DNA from: Larimichthys crocea
Lineage: Eukaryota > Chordata > Actinopteri > Sciaenidae
Length of the DNA: 64,000 nucleotides
Assembly: GCF_000972845.2 (NCBI RefSeq)
Contig: NC_040032.1
Location: 471,583 to 535,582, forward strand
Direction of reading: 5' to 3'
Position 1 is the first letter of the stretch, and each line of letters starts with the position of its first letter. Shown here piece after piece: positions 52,801-63,824 of this stretch. The notes below the pieces were generated by a model. It did not search any database and was not told the DNA's origin. It saw only the letters and a list, made by a program, of their open reading frames with translations. Both the position numbers and the translations under genes were made by a program.

Positions 52801-54743
52801 TGAATATGGTGGCAGTGATTCACAGGTCTCAAATGTATGATGTTCTCCTAATCCTCCTAATAATCCTACTACTACTTAAATAAACATGATGTATCCAACT
52901 CTACAATAAGTCTAGGCCTATTAGAAAAATACCATTTTCTATTCTATTCCACAAGCTACAGCCATATTAGCAGCTCTGTCAGGCTGTTCGGCTGACAGTG
53001 GCGATTTGAGCTGAATGCGACCATTAGCATGTTAACATGTTCACAGTGACATTGCTGATATTTAGTAGTTGTAATGTTAACCATGATTGTACATGTTAAC
53101 ATTTATAGATAAAACCACGATGGGAACCCTCATCCAGGAAGTCAGTGAATCACACAAGTCAGTTAACTTCACCCTCCGGGTTCATGAATGTCAGCATTGC
53201 ATAGCAATACATCATGATTAGTGTTGAGATATTTGGACTTAAAGGGGACATATTATTATATTATTCCACAAGTTCACACAGTTCTCAGGTGTCTTAATGA
53301 CATGTCTGTGAAATTCTTTGGTCAAAATTCCCCATGGATCAAACACAGCAGCTCTCTCTGTACCCCGTCTGTAACTCTCAGTGCCCAGACAGCAGGTTTC
53401 AGTGTCTGCTCTAATGAACTGCTGGCTCATTCCGCCCGGAACCTGAGTTTGGTGTCAGGCTACCATGAGATCATGAGGTGAGATGGAGCACTGAGATAAA
53501 TATGGTTCTGGTTCTAGTCTATTAGTGATGTCACTAGGGGCTCAAAATCTGACATGCCTGTTTTAAAAACAAGCCACAAGATTCAGATGCCATTTAGTTC
53601 ATTAAGAATGTATCAACCATGTGTGTTAGATGTTTGTTCACAGAGGGCAGCATGGTGGCGCAGCAGTTAGCTGTCATTTCTTCAAACCCCAGCTGGGGCC
53701 TTTCTGTGTGGAGTTTGTGGGTTCTCTCCGTGTCCCACAGATTAATTGGTCACTCCAGCCCCCCGCCACTCTGATTTGAATTAGCAGTTAATAGATGGAG
53801 GTTCTTATAGAATGACATCCTTGTTGGAGTTGAACTTAGATAGTGAGCTGAGCTGATCTATCTGGGGCCAGTGGTACCAAGGGGCCAAAAGTCAAATCAG
53901 TGAAAAGAAATAAAGCAAAGACATTTTAACACAGCATATTGACTTTATTTTCATTTGTATTTGATACATAATCTGAAGAATCTTCATCTTTACTGATGTC
54001 AAAGAATAAAATGTAACATTTGTTATCACCAGTGAATTCCTAAGAGAGAAAATATTTGAGAAAAATGGAGAGTAAGAAAAGACAACAAATTATAAATAAT
54101 TTATTATTAACAAACACAGACATAACACATGGTATATGCACACCCACACACATTCAACAGTGTCCAATGAGAGCAGTAAATTCGTGATTCTTTCTTACCT
54201 CAGCTGATGTTAATACGGTTCAATGAACCAATCGATCCTGAGTTGTTACCAACTGTAACATTACTGATGTTGCCAACATTGGACTTTGCTGGGATTCGTC
54301 CTGCTGAGATACCAGGAACATGAGAGATTAAAAGCAGTTCCTCATGCTCAGATATGACAATGACCTCTGAACATCACAGTCACAAGAGAGATAACCCACC
54401 TGTCACAGTGTAGTTGTTTTTTCCTCCAATGCATCCTTGGTTTGTTCCAGAAACATGAATGTTGGTGATGTTACCCACAGAAACATTTTTTCCAGTATCA
54501 CCTGTCAGAGATGATGGTCTCATAAAACTCTCCAGGTGATCCCACAGGAAGTTACACTTCAGAGTTAGACTTACCTTTGACATTGTACTTGTTTTCAGCG
54601 CCTACCTTCCCATCATTGCAACTGATTAAAATGTTAAACACCGGTCGTGCTGAAATATGGAGAAAAAAAAGTGATGAAAGAAAAAATGCTGTGCTGTTAA
54701 ATTCCATGTTCACACTCTGGCTGTCTGTTTGGCTGTCTGTCTG

Positions 54744-54774
<31 letters not shown>

Positions 54775-57630
54775 CTAATGTTATTGATCAGGACTGTTGA
54801 ACATGATCACTGCGGACACCACGTCCGGTTAATGAGTAACATGTCAATGTAAACAAAAGCAGGACAGTGTGCTTGACCTGAACATGATGCAGGTGTGATC
54901 ATCATTTCAAAGATCTTTTATTGATTCACTTTATGCCCTCATTTCCACTGAAACTAAAAGAGGGTGACAGTGTTACATCAGATTACAGATTACATCAGCG
55001 CATTTTTAATGCTCAAATCAAGAACTGATGATGAATAACACACTCAAAGAGGATTTTCATAAATAGGTCATGTGACTGCTACTCCCACCATGTAAGAAGG
55101 AGAGCTACCACAGGTCCTTCATTCGAGCAGCTGGCACACTCTTTAACACCATTTTGCTAAATCAACTAATTATAATTAATAAACATTTAGATATGAAAAA
55201 TGAGTCATGATGTGCCTACATGAGGATTTCATGTCAGTACTTTATAATATAAATAAGAAATGACTAGTGAAAAGATTGAATTGTTGCATATTTGAATGTC
55301 AGTAAAGCATTTTGTAGCTTTGATGATGTTTTCCAGTTTTCACTGCATGACAAATAATTTCAGCAGTACACTCAGTATATGTCAACATATATAAATACAG
55401 TACATCAGTTAAGTGCTATCACCTCTTCGAAGCGCCGTTTAAAGACTCATATTTATTTCTTGGTGGTGGTTGTTTGCATCATGCTGAGATTCAGCTCAGT
55501 GGTTTGAACGTTAAAGCTGTTTAATGTGAGTGTGTTCTGAGAAACCAGTTTCACCATTTCTGTTTAAAATGAAGGAATTTGTGTATTTAATTATTCATGT
55601 GTACTTAGTTTGCTAATTATTTGAGTGACTACATGCTAATACGTGTAATGGCAGACAGGCCTGGTTCATGTCACAGTGAACCATTAGCTCTGTGACTTAC
55701 TGTAAATAACCAAAGCCCTAACTAATTGTATATCAGCCTCTCAGCCACAACGAACCAGAAGTGTTTCCCTCAAATGGATCCTGCAAGTCTCAAAACATGC
55801 ATGTCTCTCCAGCTCCAGCCGGCATCTCATTTGCAGCACACACAGCTGGCCTCACTTTGAAGTATGCACAAAAATATAATGTTGTATTCTTGCATAAAGC
55901 TGCATTTCATTTTTTGTGAGTTTTTTGTGGTGTTGCTCATTTGATAAAGTTTAGCTTTGCTCACTTGTGAAGTTTTTAAAATAAAATTGAGCAAACGTTC
56001 GAGCAAACATGGAGTCTGCTGTCATCTGCAGCACATGTAGCCTGTTTACTGTTGAAGCTTTAAACTGTTGCAATTATGTGATCATCAGGCCAAATAGGCC
56101 CATCCAAAATGTGTTCACAAACCAGTGATTAATCTACTTTGTGAGGTTTTCTAAGTACTGAAGAAGTTTCATGTAATAAGGTAGTAATTAAGTAAAGAAA
56201 GAAGAACATAAAGAAAAGCATGAAGCTGCCTCGCCCGTGGACTTTGTCAGCTAATGAAGAACTGAGAGAAAAAGCAGAGGACAGCAGTAGATAGATGGTG
56301 GGAGAGGTGGACGGATAGATGGAGGAAGTATAAAGCTTAGTATTGATTTCTGGTCTCCAGTGGAGTCTGCCAGGATGCACACTGCTGCCCTTATATGCTC
56401 TGCTCAGCTCCGGACTGAACACTTCATTTTTCTGTCCGTCACTTATCTTATCAGCTAATGGCAGCTGATGTACAGCTCGTCCGTGTGCTCTCAGGCTCAG
56501 CATCATACATCTGCGTGTCTGTTCTTCACCTAAAACAAATAACACAAGCATCAGTTTACCATCCTGAGATTTCTACCTCTGTGTTCAGAGTGGTTATATT
56601 AGAGATTAATTGGCTTGTGATATGATGGGATTTTGACCAATCAGATTCGGAATCTCCCCCCCAAAAAAGCCTCCTCCATTAACCAGCACTCTCTCCAGTC
56701 TCACAGGAATCATGGGAAGTGCTCCTTTTATGATTATAGACCCAAAGAGCTGTGTGGTTTCATGGCACAGGCTCCTGCACTGTACTGTACTTCATGACTC
56801 TTAATCCAGGAGAAACATATCCTGTATGTTTGAAATGTTTTTAACAGAGGTGCATGATGGGATGGATGAAGGATTCCAGGCTGACTCTGTAAATCAAAGT
56901 GTTTCAGTTGACTTCATCCGACCTCCCTCTTTTTTTTTTCCATTTCACAGCTCAGATAGTCTTATTGACAACGCAATAAGGTAAGCTTTATTGCTCTGTT
57001 CACTCTCACTCACTCATATCTATCTCTCTCTCACATACACACTTCCAAACATTCAAACCAACTTGGTGTGGAGCTGTGTAGAGAGATGCTATGTGCATCT
57101 TTTCCTGCCACTAATCCCTCGTGGTTTCTCTCGCTCCAGTATCGCCATGGCTACCAAAGAGAACATCATGTTTCAGCGTGGGATGCTCAAGTCCATTCAG
57201 ACCAGGGTCACGACTTTGGCCAGTATCCTTTATCATTTAAATCTTTTGTCCTCCTTCTCTGCATTCACCATGTCAGAATTTCACTTGTACGGAGCTAACA
57301 ACACAACCCGTCCACATGAGGCCAGAGTAACAAAACCTCACTTACAGTGAGAGCTGCTATGACAGTAAACTAAACTATTAGGCTCCATTTAGTATCTTTT
57401 TCCTGCTGATGTATTTTCCCTGCTGCTTTCTGTCTCTTACTTACTGCAAGGAAAGGAAAAACTCTTCTTAATTATTTTCCTTCACCACACTTCCCCACCC
57501 CTCAGATCGTTTCCCAGCCATCAACAATCTCATCCAGAAAATCAATTTGCGCAAGAGGCGGGACTCTTTAATTCTAGGCGGGGTGATTGGCGTCTGCACC
57601 ATACTCCTGTTGCTATACACTTTCCACTGA
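36943..57630 (+). CDS. gosr1: Golgi SNAP receptor complex member 1 (GS28 SNARE)
   Basis: GOSR1 is a Golgi Q-SNARE that acts in ER-Golgi and intra-Golgi vesicle fusion. Nine coding exons fit splice consensus and phase: 36943-36970, 37506-37626, 38087-38162, 38547-38654, 39222-39313, 42627-42701, 56951-56980, 57140-57222 and 57506-57630 (TGA). Together they give 245 residues, against 250 in human. Blocks include LRKQARQLENELDLKLVSFS, the AALMHTLQRHRDILQ helix, TELFLKEHEHLR, then the SNARE helix (IAMATKENIMFQRGMLKSI, with the central Q in FQRG). The C-terminal membrane anchor is LILGGVIGVCTILLLLYTFH. The start at 36943 aligns with the mammalian MAA start. An in-frame ATG lies five codons upstream at 36928. 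Intron 6 spans 14.2 kb and contains the antisense repeat-protein cluster. Intron 5 carries a piggyBac relic. Confidence 0.95.
38660..39025 (+). mobile_element. tRNA-derived SINE with conserved core
   Basis: The head is like 'gcactggttaacactgttgt...aaggttcccggttcatacc', with an RNA polymerase III B-box-like 'ggttcatac'. The body has the core 'tgtgtggagtttacatgttc', and the tail is 'gacatgaacctgaacaggtt...gatagactccagctcc'. It follows gosr1 exon 4 by a few bases, in sense orientation. It is V-SINE-like by recollection. Confidence 0.65.
41049..41099. repeat. (ACTC)n microsatellite
   Basis: About twelve 'ctca' units inside the left end of the piggyBac element. Confidence 0.95.
41321..42457 (+). 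pseudogene. piggyBac transposase (PGBD4-like), broken
   Basis: The first frame (41321-41960) gives an acidic N-terminus then piggyBac-like sequence with VGLQAYIGLLILAGIYRS and SLWDAESGR. The frame then jumps near 41960-41980 to GRCSFKVYIPSKPGKYGINI, followed by VVLDMTTSLQGHNITCDNFF, where CDNFFTS holds the second catalytic Asp. The segment that should carry the first catalytic Asp (xVDEQ) is deleted at the jump. A further frameshift near 42310 leads to VSYVPKKNRNVILMSMLH, and the C-terminal third Asp and zinc region are absent. It is an inactive DDE transposase relic. Confidence 0.85.
42707..44700. other. gosr1 intron 6, proximal part
   Basis: No gene recognised. A poly(T) tract at 43778-43808 may be the reverse of a retroposon A tail, but no element body is clear. 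Confidence 0.5.
44728..44733 (-). terminator. Polyadenylation signal of repeat-protein gene A
   Basis: AATAAA on the minus strand ('tttatt' on plus) lies about 55 bases past the stop of gene A, in its last exon. Confidence 0.6.
44786..46117 (-). CDS. Repeat-protein gene A: G/N/I-rich tandem-repeat protein, unrecognised family
   Basis: Six coding exons on the minus strand fit splice consensus: 46117-46030, 45927-45805, 45660-45562, 45232-45134, 45033-44932 and 44787-44786. The encoded protein has 170 residues. Exon 1 gives MAHRIGNTEKIIVGDNSGKI and ends GADNAISIS. Each later exon encodes one 33-residue unit (exon 2 has a 40-residue version) with the pattern x(V)xIxIGNIxxM...G(D/S)NxGxIGxGNNCN(V/I). 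Examples are VKIAIGNIGNM and GGIGVGNNCNV. All internal introns are phase 1. Exon 2 stays in frame only if the acceptor before 45927 is used. The stop codon is split (T at 44932, AA at 44787-44786). No signal peptide, membrane segment or known domain is seen. The ATG sits five bases after an acceptor, with a non-coding exon upstream (donor at 46319). I do not recognise the family. Confidence 0.7.
46320..46491 (-). promoter_or_regulatory. Promoter and 5' UTR exon of gene A
   Basis: A donor 'gtaaga' at 46319 closes a non-coding exon that starts near 46375. 'ctatacac' at about 46403-46410 may be a weak TATA. Upstream at 46465-46491, minus strand, is 'cctctttagactctgtgg' followed by 'gaagattt'. 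A near match ('cccctttagactgtgtgg' then 'gaatgaagattt') lies at the same relative place in front of gene B. Confidence 0.45.
46495..47745. other. gosr1 intron 6, between gene A and L1
   Basis: AT-rich, no gene or transposon recognised. Confidence 0.45.
47750..48735 (+). mobile_element. 5'-truncated L1-type LINE
   Basis: Plus-strand translation gives L1 ORF2 carboxy-terminal sequence: LPNSLHYYWAAVVRSVLHW (about 47775-47835), LKIWTQLKRHFGFQ (about 47970-48010) and PPFITDEDFTTWENCG (48050-48100). After a frameshift comes THFFRYLEVRLYLAS (about 48165-48210). Stops follow, and an A-rich end lies near 48715-48745. It separates genes A and B. Confidence 0.75.
48960..49125 (-). mobile_element. SINE fragment with conserved core (minus strand)
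   Basis: On the minus strand it reads 'acactgtggtgcagtgttta', 'ttgaacctcagctgg', 'tgtgtggagtttgtatgttc' and 'ggtactccggcttcctccc', the same SINE family as at 38.7 kb. It ends at the 3' side of gene B. Confidence 0.65.
49186..49191 (-). terminator. Polyadenylation signal of gene B
   Basis: Minus-strand AATAAA ('tttatt' on plus). A 3' untranslated exon probably begins after the acceptor 'ccctccaacag' near 49360. Confidence 0.5.
49496..50000 (-). CDS. Repeat-protein gene B: short G/N-rich tandem-repeat protein, unrecognised family
   Basis: Three coding exons on the minus strand: 50000-49916, 49833-49726 and 49596-49496 (TAA, one base before a donor). They encode 97 residues. Exon 1 reads MSDIANTDDVNIGDNEGKVG and ends AENEVAVE. 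Exon 2 carries NVALSNTAHIDVTG and GLIGAKNSYDVT. Exon 3 carries HLGNTTNIKVGNNSGSIGAG and ends NRIKLS. Each exon is one repeat unit and introns are phase 1, exactly as in gene A. The two also share the 'gaaca' before the ATG and the leader exon arrangement. There is no signal peptide or membrane segment, so a soluble cytosolic protein is inferred. The protein is acidic at its N-terminus. Function unknown. Confidence 0.7.
50237..50400 (-). promoter_or_regulatory. Promoter and 5' UTR exon of gene B
   Basis: On the minus strand there is a good TATA box, 'tataaaag' (50307-50300), with a leader exon from about 50275 to the donor 'gtaaga' at 50236. Upstream at 50398-50368 is the motif shared with gene A ('ctttagact.tgtgggaa'). 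The leader splices to the acceptor just before 50005. Confidence 0.55.
50450..51360. other. gosr1 intron 6, no gene seen
   Basis: AT-rich sequence between gene B and the zinc-knuckle-like fragment. Nothing recognised. Confidence 0.45.
51370..51873 (-). pseudogene. Cys-rich zinc-binding-like protein fragment, frameshifted, probably transposon-derived
   Basis: From the ATG at 51873 the minus strand reads MSAPATSCRKC, a C-x2-C pair, then CYICASF and, further on, HKVCKQCVESL with another C-x2-C pair. This is compatible with a ZAD-like zinc-binding fold. The frame then runs through KLAFGIPMVWREQKDHCTDF to PMPHSAE near 51475. A one-base shift there opens a second frame (VPVFEQLPHLEDLSDV, then an acidic stretch) down to about 51370. 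I recall similar repeated sequences in animal genomes and infer a transposon origin, but cannot name the element. There is no downstream domain. Confidence 0.5.
52338..52620 (+). mobile_element. tRNA-derived SINE
   Basis: An A-box-like 'tagctcagtcaa' (52351-52362) and a B-box 'ggttcaagtcc' (52409-52419) are spaced as in a tRNA gene, but the cloverleaf is degenerate. A tRNA-unrelated body follows ('ttgagcaaggtccc', 'ctgctcccagggcgccgctg'), ending in a (TTCTA)n tail. It lies between genes B and C. Confidence 0.75.
52621..53640. other. gosr1 intron 6, no gene seen
   Basis: No gene recognised. Confidence 0.45.
53645..53775 (+). mobile_element. SINE fragment with conserved core
   Basis: 'ggcagcatggtggcgcagc' head, then 'tctgtgtggagtttgtgggt' and 'ttaattggtcactccagcc'. 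Same family as the 38.7-kb SINE, shortened. Confidence 0.6.
53944..53949 (-). terminator. Polyadenylation signal of unit C
   Basis: Minus-strand AATAAA ('tttatt') about 250 bases past the stop of unit C. An intron probably intervenes. Confidence 0.45.
54200..54649 (-). pseudogene. Repeat-protein unit C: paralogue of gene B lacking the start codon
   Basis: Three exons on the minus strand match gene B exon by exon: 54649-54575, 54501-54400 and 54300-54200 (TGA, one base before a donor). Exon 2 carries NVSVGNITNIHVSG and IGGKNNYTVT. Exon 3 carries SNVGNISNVTVGNNSGSIGS. Exon 1 keeps GKVGAENKYNV, but its 5' part differs: the stretch with the ATG in gene B is missing and the 'GDN' core reads 'SCND'. 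The acceptor before exon 1 leaves phase 1, so an upstream coding exon could rescue it, but none was found. It is probably a pseudogene, or a gene with an unseen first exon. No B-like promoter motif was recognised upstream. Confidence 0.6.
54716..54776. repeat. (TGGC/TGTC)n microsatellite
   Basis: Tetranucleotide array just upstream of unit C exon 1. Its presence may have aided loss of the unit C 5' part. Confidence 0.85.
54850..56940. other. gosr1 intron 6, distal part
   Basis: No gene recognised. A 140-codon minus-strand frame at 56129-56551 has no recognisable feature. Confidence 0.45.
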
Positions 57631-57705
57631 TGCACCGGTTGGCTGACCATGTTTTTAAAAATGTTTTTATATTTTCTTCCTTCTATTATCATTTACTTTC
57701 CTTAA

Positions 57706-57711
57706 AATAAA
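57706..57711 (+). terminator. gosr1: gosr1 polyadenylation signal (proximal)
   Basis: AATAAA about 75 bases after the stop. A second AATAAA is at 57934-57939. Confidence 0.6.
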
Positions 57712-57979
57712 GGGTTAAAGAGTTAAGAAGGGATTTTATTTTGAAAATTAAAAAAGTCTTAATTTGGAAGTTTATTTATTTTCTGAATTCTAACATTTCC
57801 ATCTTGCAATTTCTATCTTGCTGCTTATATCCTGTAGTAATTTTATCTCTGTAATTGTAAAAAGTTATATTTGACTGGGATTATGTAACGATGATGTCAT
57901 ACTTCTTTCCATAGTGTTGCTGTTGCCTTATAAAATAAAGGTGGTGAGCTCACTTTCAGCTTTGTCATGCTCATTCAAG

Positions 57980-57985
57980 TTTATT
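57980..57985 (-). terminator. trarg1-like polyadenylation signal
   Basis: Minus-strand AATAAA ('tttatt') about 800 bases after the stop of the convergent gene and only about 40 bases from the distal gosr1 signal. Confidence 0.5.
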
Positions 57986-58785
57986 TCAGACATGCAGAAC
58001 TATGGCACAGGAAACCAGTCATACAGTATAAATGTATAAACATCAACATCAGAGTGCCATGAACAGTGCATACAGGGAGAACAATCCCATTCATATCTTG
58101 CAGTATATCGTAAACATAATAAGGTGTAGAGATCCAGGCGGTTAAGTCAAGTCCAAACAGGAATCTGCTGAGTTTATCATAGTAGCACGCAAAGCAAGAT
58201 ATCACACTATGACGTAACGTACATGAGTTTAAACTTGTAAACAGTGTATGAAAGTTTATACATCTTCCCATAGCCACAAAAGTCCTGATAGAACAGAGAG
58301 AGAAACAGGGCAGGCAGCGGCGGCATTACAGACTAGAGGTGCACTGATGCCTTTACTTGACTTTATCTAATGATGACATGCCTTTTTTTTTTTTTAAAGA
58401 GCAAAATATAATGACATCCAATTTTCTGTGAGTAAATCAATGCACCACTAGTTTGGACTAAGAGTAGTTACACTTCCACAGAATGTGCTGTCTGATGATC
58501 CCACACTACAGCTGTGTGCAGCCTTCATCTTCCCTCCTTTGGTTCCTGAGTTTGTGGGCTTATTGGACATGAGCGTTACCAGAAAAAGAGAAACGGCCTG
58601 CGACTTCTTTTCTTTTTCTTTCTTTCGTCCATAGCAGAAAAAGCATTAAGTTGTATGTTAGAGTCTCTTTAGTTTGTTTTCAACTCAGGTTTTGTGCTTT
58701 TTCATCTTCAAAACAATTTTTTTCCTCCTCTGTCTTCTGTGCAAATTTTAAATCAGATGAAGTAAAAGGAGACTCCTTCCATCCT

Positions 58786-60759
<1,974 letters not shown>

Positions 60760-62490
60760 TTACAGTTTTTCTCCATTGGTTTGGCTCATTTCTTGAAACT
60801 GAGATGACATTCTCATAACAACATAGACAAATCCCCAAACTATCTTGCAGTTTCTCACAACAGAATGGCATTTATCATTGCTTTCATCACATTTCCAAAT
60901 GCTTTGTACATGTGTCAAGCCTTTAGTACATCCTTGCAAATAGCTATGTACAAGTATCCTACAGTTAACACAATCAGCCAACATTTAGTACATTTTTCAA
61001 ATGAATGTATCTTGCTGATCTATCCCAATTGGTTGGTTTTCAGTGTCATGGTTATTGTCCTCAAAACATGTCAGCACATTTTCATTGTATAAGTCATCAT
61101 ATGCAGAATAGTCTGCTCAATTGTCAAAATAGTGTTAGGAAACTGGAATAGAATACAGTACATATTTTGGAAGATGTTATAGTAAATTTAGGATAATCAG
61201 GTTAGGTGAAATAAGTTTTTGACTAACGAAGGAGGCGTGTATAACCATGTGCGCGGCCATCTCAGAAAATGGTGTGGCCACCCACAATGCAAGTTTGGGC
61301 CCATACAACACAGATAAACTCCTCCGTTTCCTGGATCAACTGTATCTTGATCTGGTCCCAGAAAATGAGAGGGGTCTCGAAGGGCCCCACCTACCCCAGT
61401 TTGTAATTATATGGGACAACGTTAGTTTCCACCGGGGTCCACGCATCCGGGGATGGTTCAACATGCATCCAAGAATGCACAATGTGTTCTTGCCACCATA
61501 CTCTCCATTCCTCAATCCTATCGAGGAGTTTTTCTCTGCTTGGAGATGGAGAGTGTATGAACACCATGCGGAAAACCAGAGGGCTCTCATGACTGCAATG
61601 GACGCTGCCTGTGAGGACATAACAGGGGATCAGTGTAGAGGATGGCTCAGGCATGCACGACGCTTCTTCCCGCGCTGTATCTCAAGAGACAACATCAGAT
61701 GCGATGTGGATGAGAATCTGTGGCCGAACAGAGCACAGAGAATGGATGGCCAGGAAGATGAGGATGGTGACCAGGAGAGAGAGGGGAGTGACCGTGACTA
61801 AACAAAATGTCTTCATTTGTGACTCTTTGTATTTACAGTGCTGATTTGTTGATTTTTTTCTTTTTTGTGGGTTTTTGTATTTTGTGTACACAGTATATTT
61901 TCCTTTTTTACGGTTCCCTACCTACTGTAATGTGTACAATTTACGTTAGTTGAGAATAAAAATGAAAATTCCTCGGCAGAATGAGTGCAGTGTGTGTGTG
62001 TGGTGTGAAAATGTTATGCCTATAGTTAGAAATATGCCATGACAAAGCGTCTAAGCATTTTGACTTGCAGTACTTACACAATACCAAAGGGACAATGCAT
62101 TTTGGAGGCACTGACTAGTTATATGAGAAGGGAATGTAGTTTTGACTGAAGGGTAAACTGTTTTGGGAGCTGTACAAACATTGCCAGGTGATCCATGTAG
62201 TTGTGCAGTACCATCCAAGTTATTTTGACAGAAGTACTGAATGAATCAAAATGTGCCAAAGCAATTGAGAAGGATCCATGCCATTTTTATGGTACTGACT
62301 ATTTACATAGGAAAGGGATTTCATTTTGAAGCATGGATGAGTAGTTTTGGGAGACAAATTACATTTTGCTGGTTATCTGAAGTGTTGTGCAGAACTGCAA
62401 GTCTGTTTGGCCAAATTGCTTTATAGTTACAGTATGAGAATGTCATCTCAGTTTCAAGAAATGAGCCAAACCAATGGAGAAAAACTGTAA
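60760..62490 (+). mobile_element. IS630/Tc1-related DNA transposon with perfect 58-bp terminal inverted repeats
   Basis: The left end (60760-60817) starts 'ttacagtttttctccattgg'. The right end (62433-62490) is its exact reverse complement over 58 bases. A partial transposase frame lies between. A clean TA duplication is not obvious ('ta' precedes the left end at 60758-60759 but not the right end), so the exact boundary may be a base or two different. Confidence 0.85.
61229..61801 (+). pseudogene. DDE transposase, C-terminal catalytic part (IS630/Tc1 type)
   Basis: The plus-strand frame gives ITMCAAISENGVATH, then the second catalytic Asp in FVIIWDNVSFHRG (about 61405-61440). The Glu follows in FLPPYSPFLNPIEEFFSAW, about 36 residues after VSFH. 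The C-terminus is acidic (EDEDGDQEREGSDRD). The N-terminal helix-turn-helix DNA-binding part and the first catalytic Asp are missing: upstream of 61229 the sequence is non-coding. The element is therefore internally deleted and cannot transpose by itself, although its inverted repeats are perfect. Confidence 0.85.
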
Positions 62491-63640
62491 CACACAGATG
62501 CAGATTTTATACCACGTTCATCCACACGAGGTGGCAGTAACCCCAAGTTTTGCAGAGATCATGATTCCATCTAGTGGTGATTTTTTGAAGAAACTGCATA
62601 AAGACCCTCAAATGGAGGCAGCAGCTCTCCAGTATTGCCTTCTCTCCTCCTCAGACATCTCTCCTGTAGTTTTTTTTTTATCAGTGTAAAAAAGAAACAT
62701 CATTACAGTTTATTATATATTATTTGCTTTGCTAAACCTACAGAACTCAACCGGGTCTGTAAGTAAAATGCTGAATAGACTCTACATGCATTTGATTTGA
62801 CAATTATGATGATTGGGCTGTTTTATAAATTGACTGATTTATGAACATTGGTTCTGTTCTGAAACCAGTTTAGCTTACATTCATAAAGTAATATTTGAAC
62901 CTGCTGCTGAAGCTAAATAACTAATAAAAACTAAGAGACATTGCTGTGAATATTGGTCAGATATATAGAGACCAACCATATCAGTCGGCTGATTATCAAC
63001 CAGTGTTAGTTTATTGCAGATATAAAGTATTGCTGTGAAAACTGTAGCATAAAATGATAAAACTTTCTAGTATATAATGAAGAAGAAAAACCTTTGTGAT
63101 AATATAATGGAGTACATCAGAGTGATCTAATGATGATGTAAAACACTGTTCGAAGCAGCTCAAAGGGAGAGAGAGAGCAACTCACAGCAATGATTTAACA
63201 TGTTGGTAATCAGCGAACTGAAAATCAGTATTGCTCTCAAACATGTCATATCAGTCAGACTCTAGTCAGTAACAGATTTTATTTGACATTCAGTAAAACT
63301 TCCCTCAGTTTGATAATGTGACCAGTGAACATGCTGTGAAAGTTTGTGGAGGAATCCTTCAAGCATCTGGTAACTTTTTCAGGTCCTGAAGATCACACAT
63401 CTGGTTTTATCCTGACTAAATGTCAGCTTGTGGATTTGTTCATGTGGTGGTTAGCCTACCAGAGGACAAAGACTATAAAGTTTCTCTCTCTCTACACTGA
63501 AGGGACCCCCTTTAGACATTGAGTTAAATTGAATACATAACATATTTTTGCATACATATATTGTGTGTGAGCATTCGGTGCAGCTATGTGTTTTATTGTC
63601 CACAGTGTGCACTTGTCCATAACAATAAACCTTCACACTG
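62491..63640. other. Intergenic DNA with no gene seen
   Basis: AT-rich. No coding region or transposon recognised. Confidence 0.45.
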
Positions 63641-63656
63641 AGAAAACATTTAGTTC

Positions 63657-63662
63657 TTTATT
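63657..63662 (-). terminator. Polyadenylation signal for the right-edge gene
   Basis: Minus-strand AATAAA ('tttatt') about 165 bases past the stop at 63825. Another lies at about 63592. Confidence 0.45.
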
Positions 63663-63824
63663 GTAAGACGATGCATCATTTCAGACTATTTGTCACCACA
63701 AACTAAACATTCTGTACAGCTTAAAGTCAGATATACATGTAATCAACACAGGAATTTGAACAATGGTGGCCTAAAACTGGCAGCTTATTAAAGTCCAGTT
63801 TGAGCGTGTGAAATGCTGCTTTCC

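Noticed and set aside
44932..54501. Could the spaced, similar 100-base blocks be a CRISPR array or satellite?
   Set aside because: The blocks are protein-coding exons with splice sites and amino-acid level conservation, irregular spacing and high DNA divergence, in a vertebrate genome.
54577..54852. 91-codon plus-strand frame opposite unit C
   Set aside because: Antisense to unit C exon 1 and runs through the TGGC microsatellite.
56129..56551. 140-codon minus-strand open frame
   Set aside because: Composition is low in conserved motifs, there is no splice or promoter context, and it is not recognisable as any family. Probably a chance frame in gosr1 intron 6.
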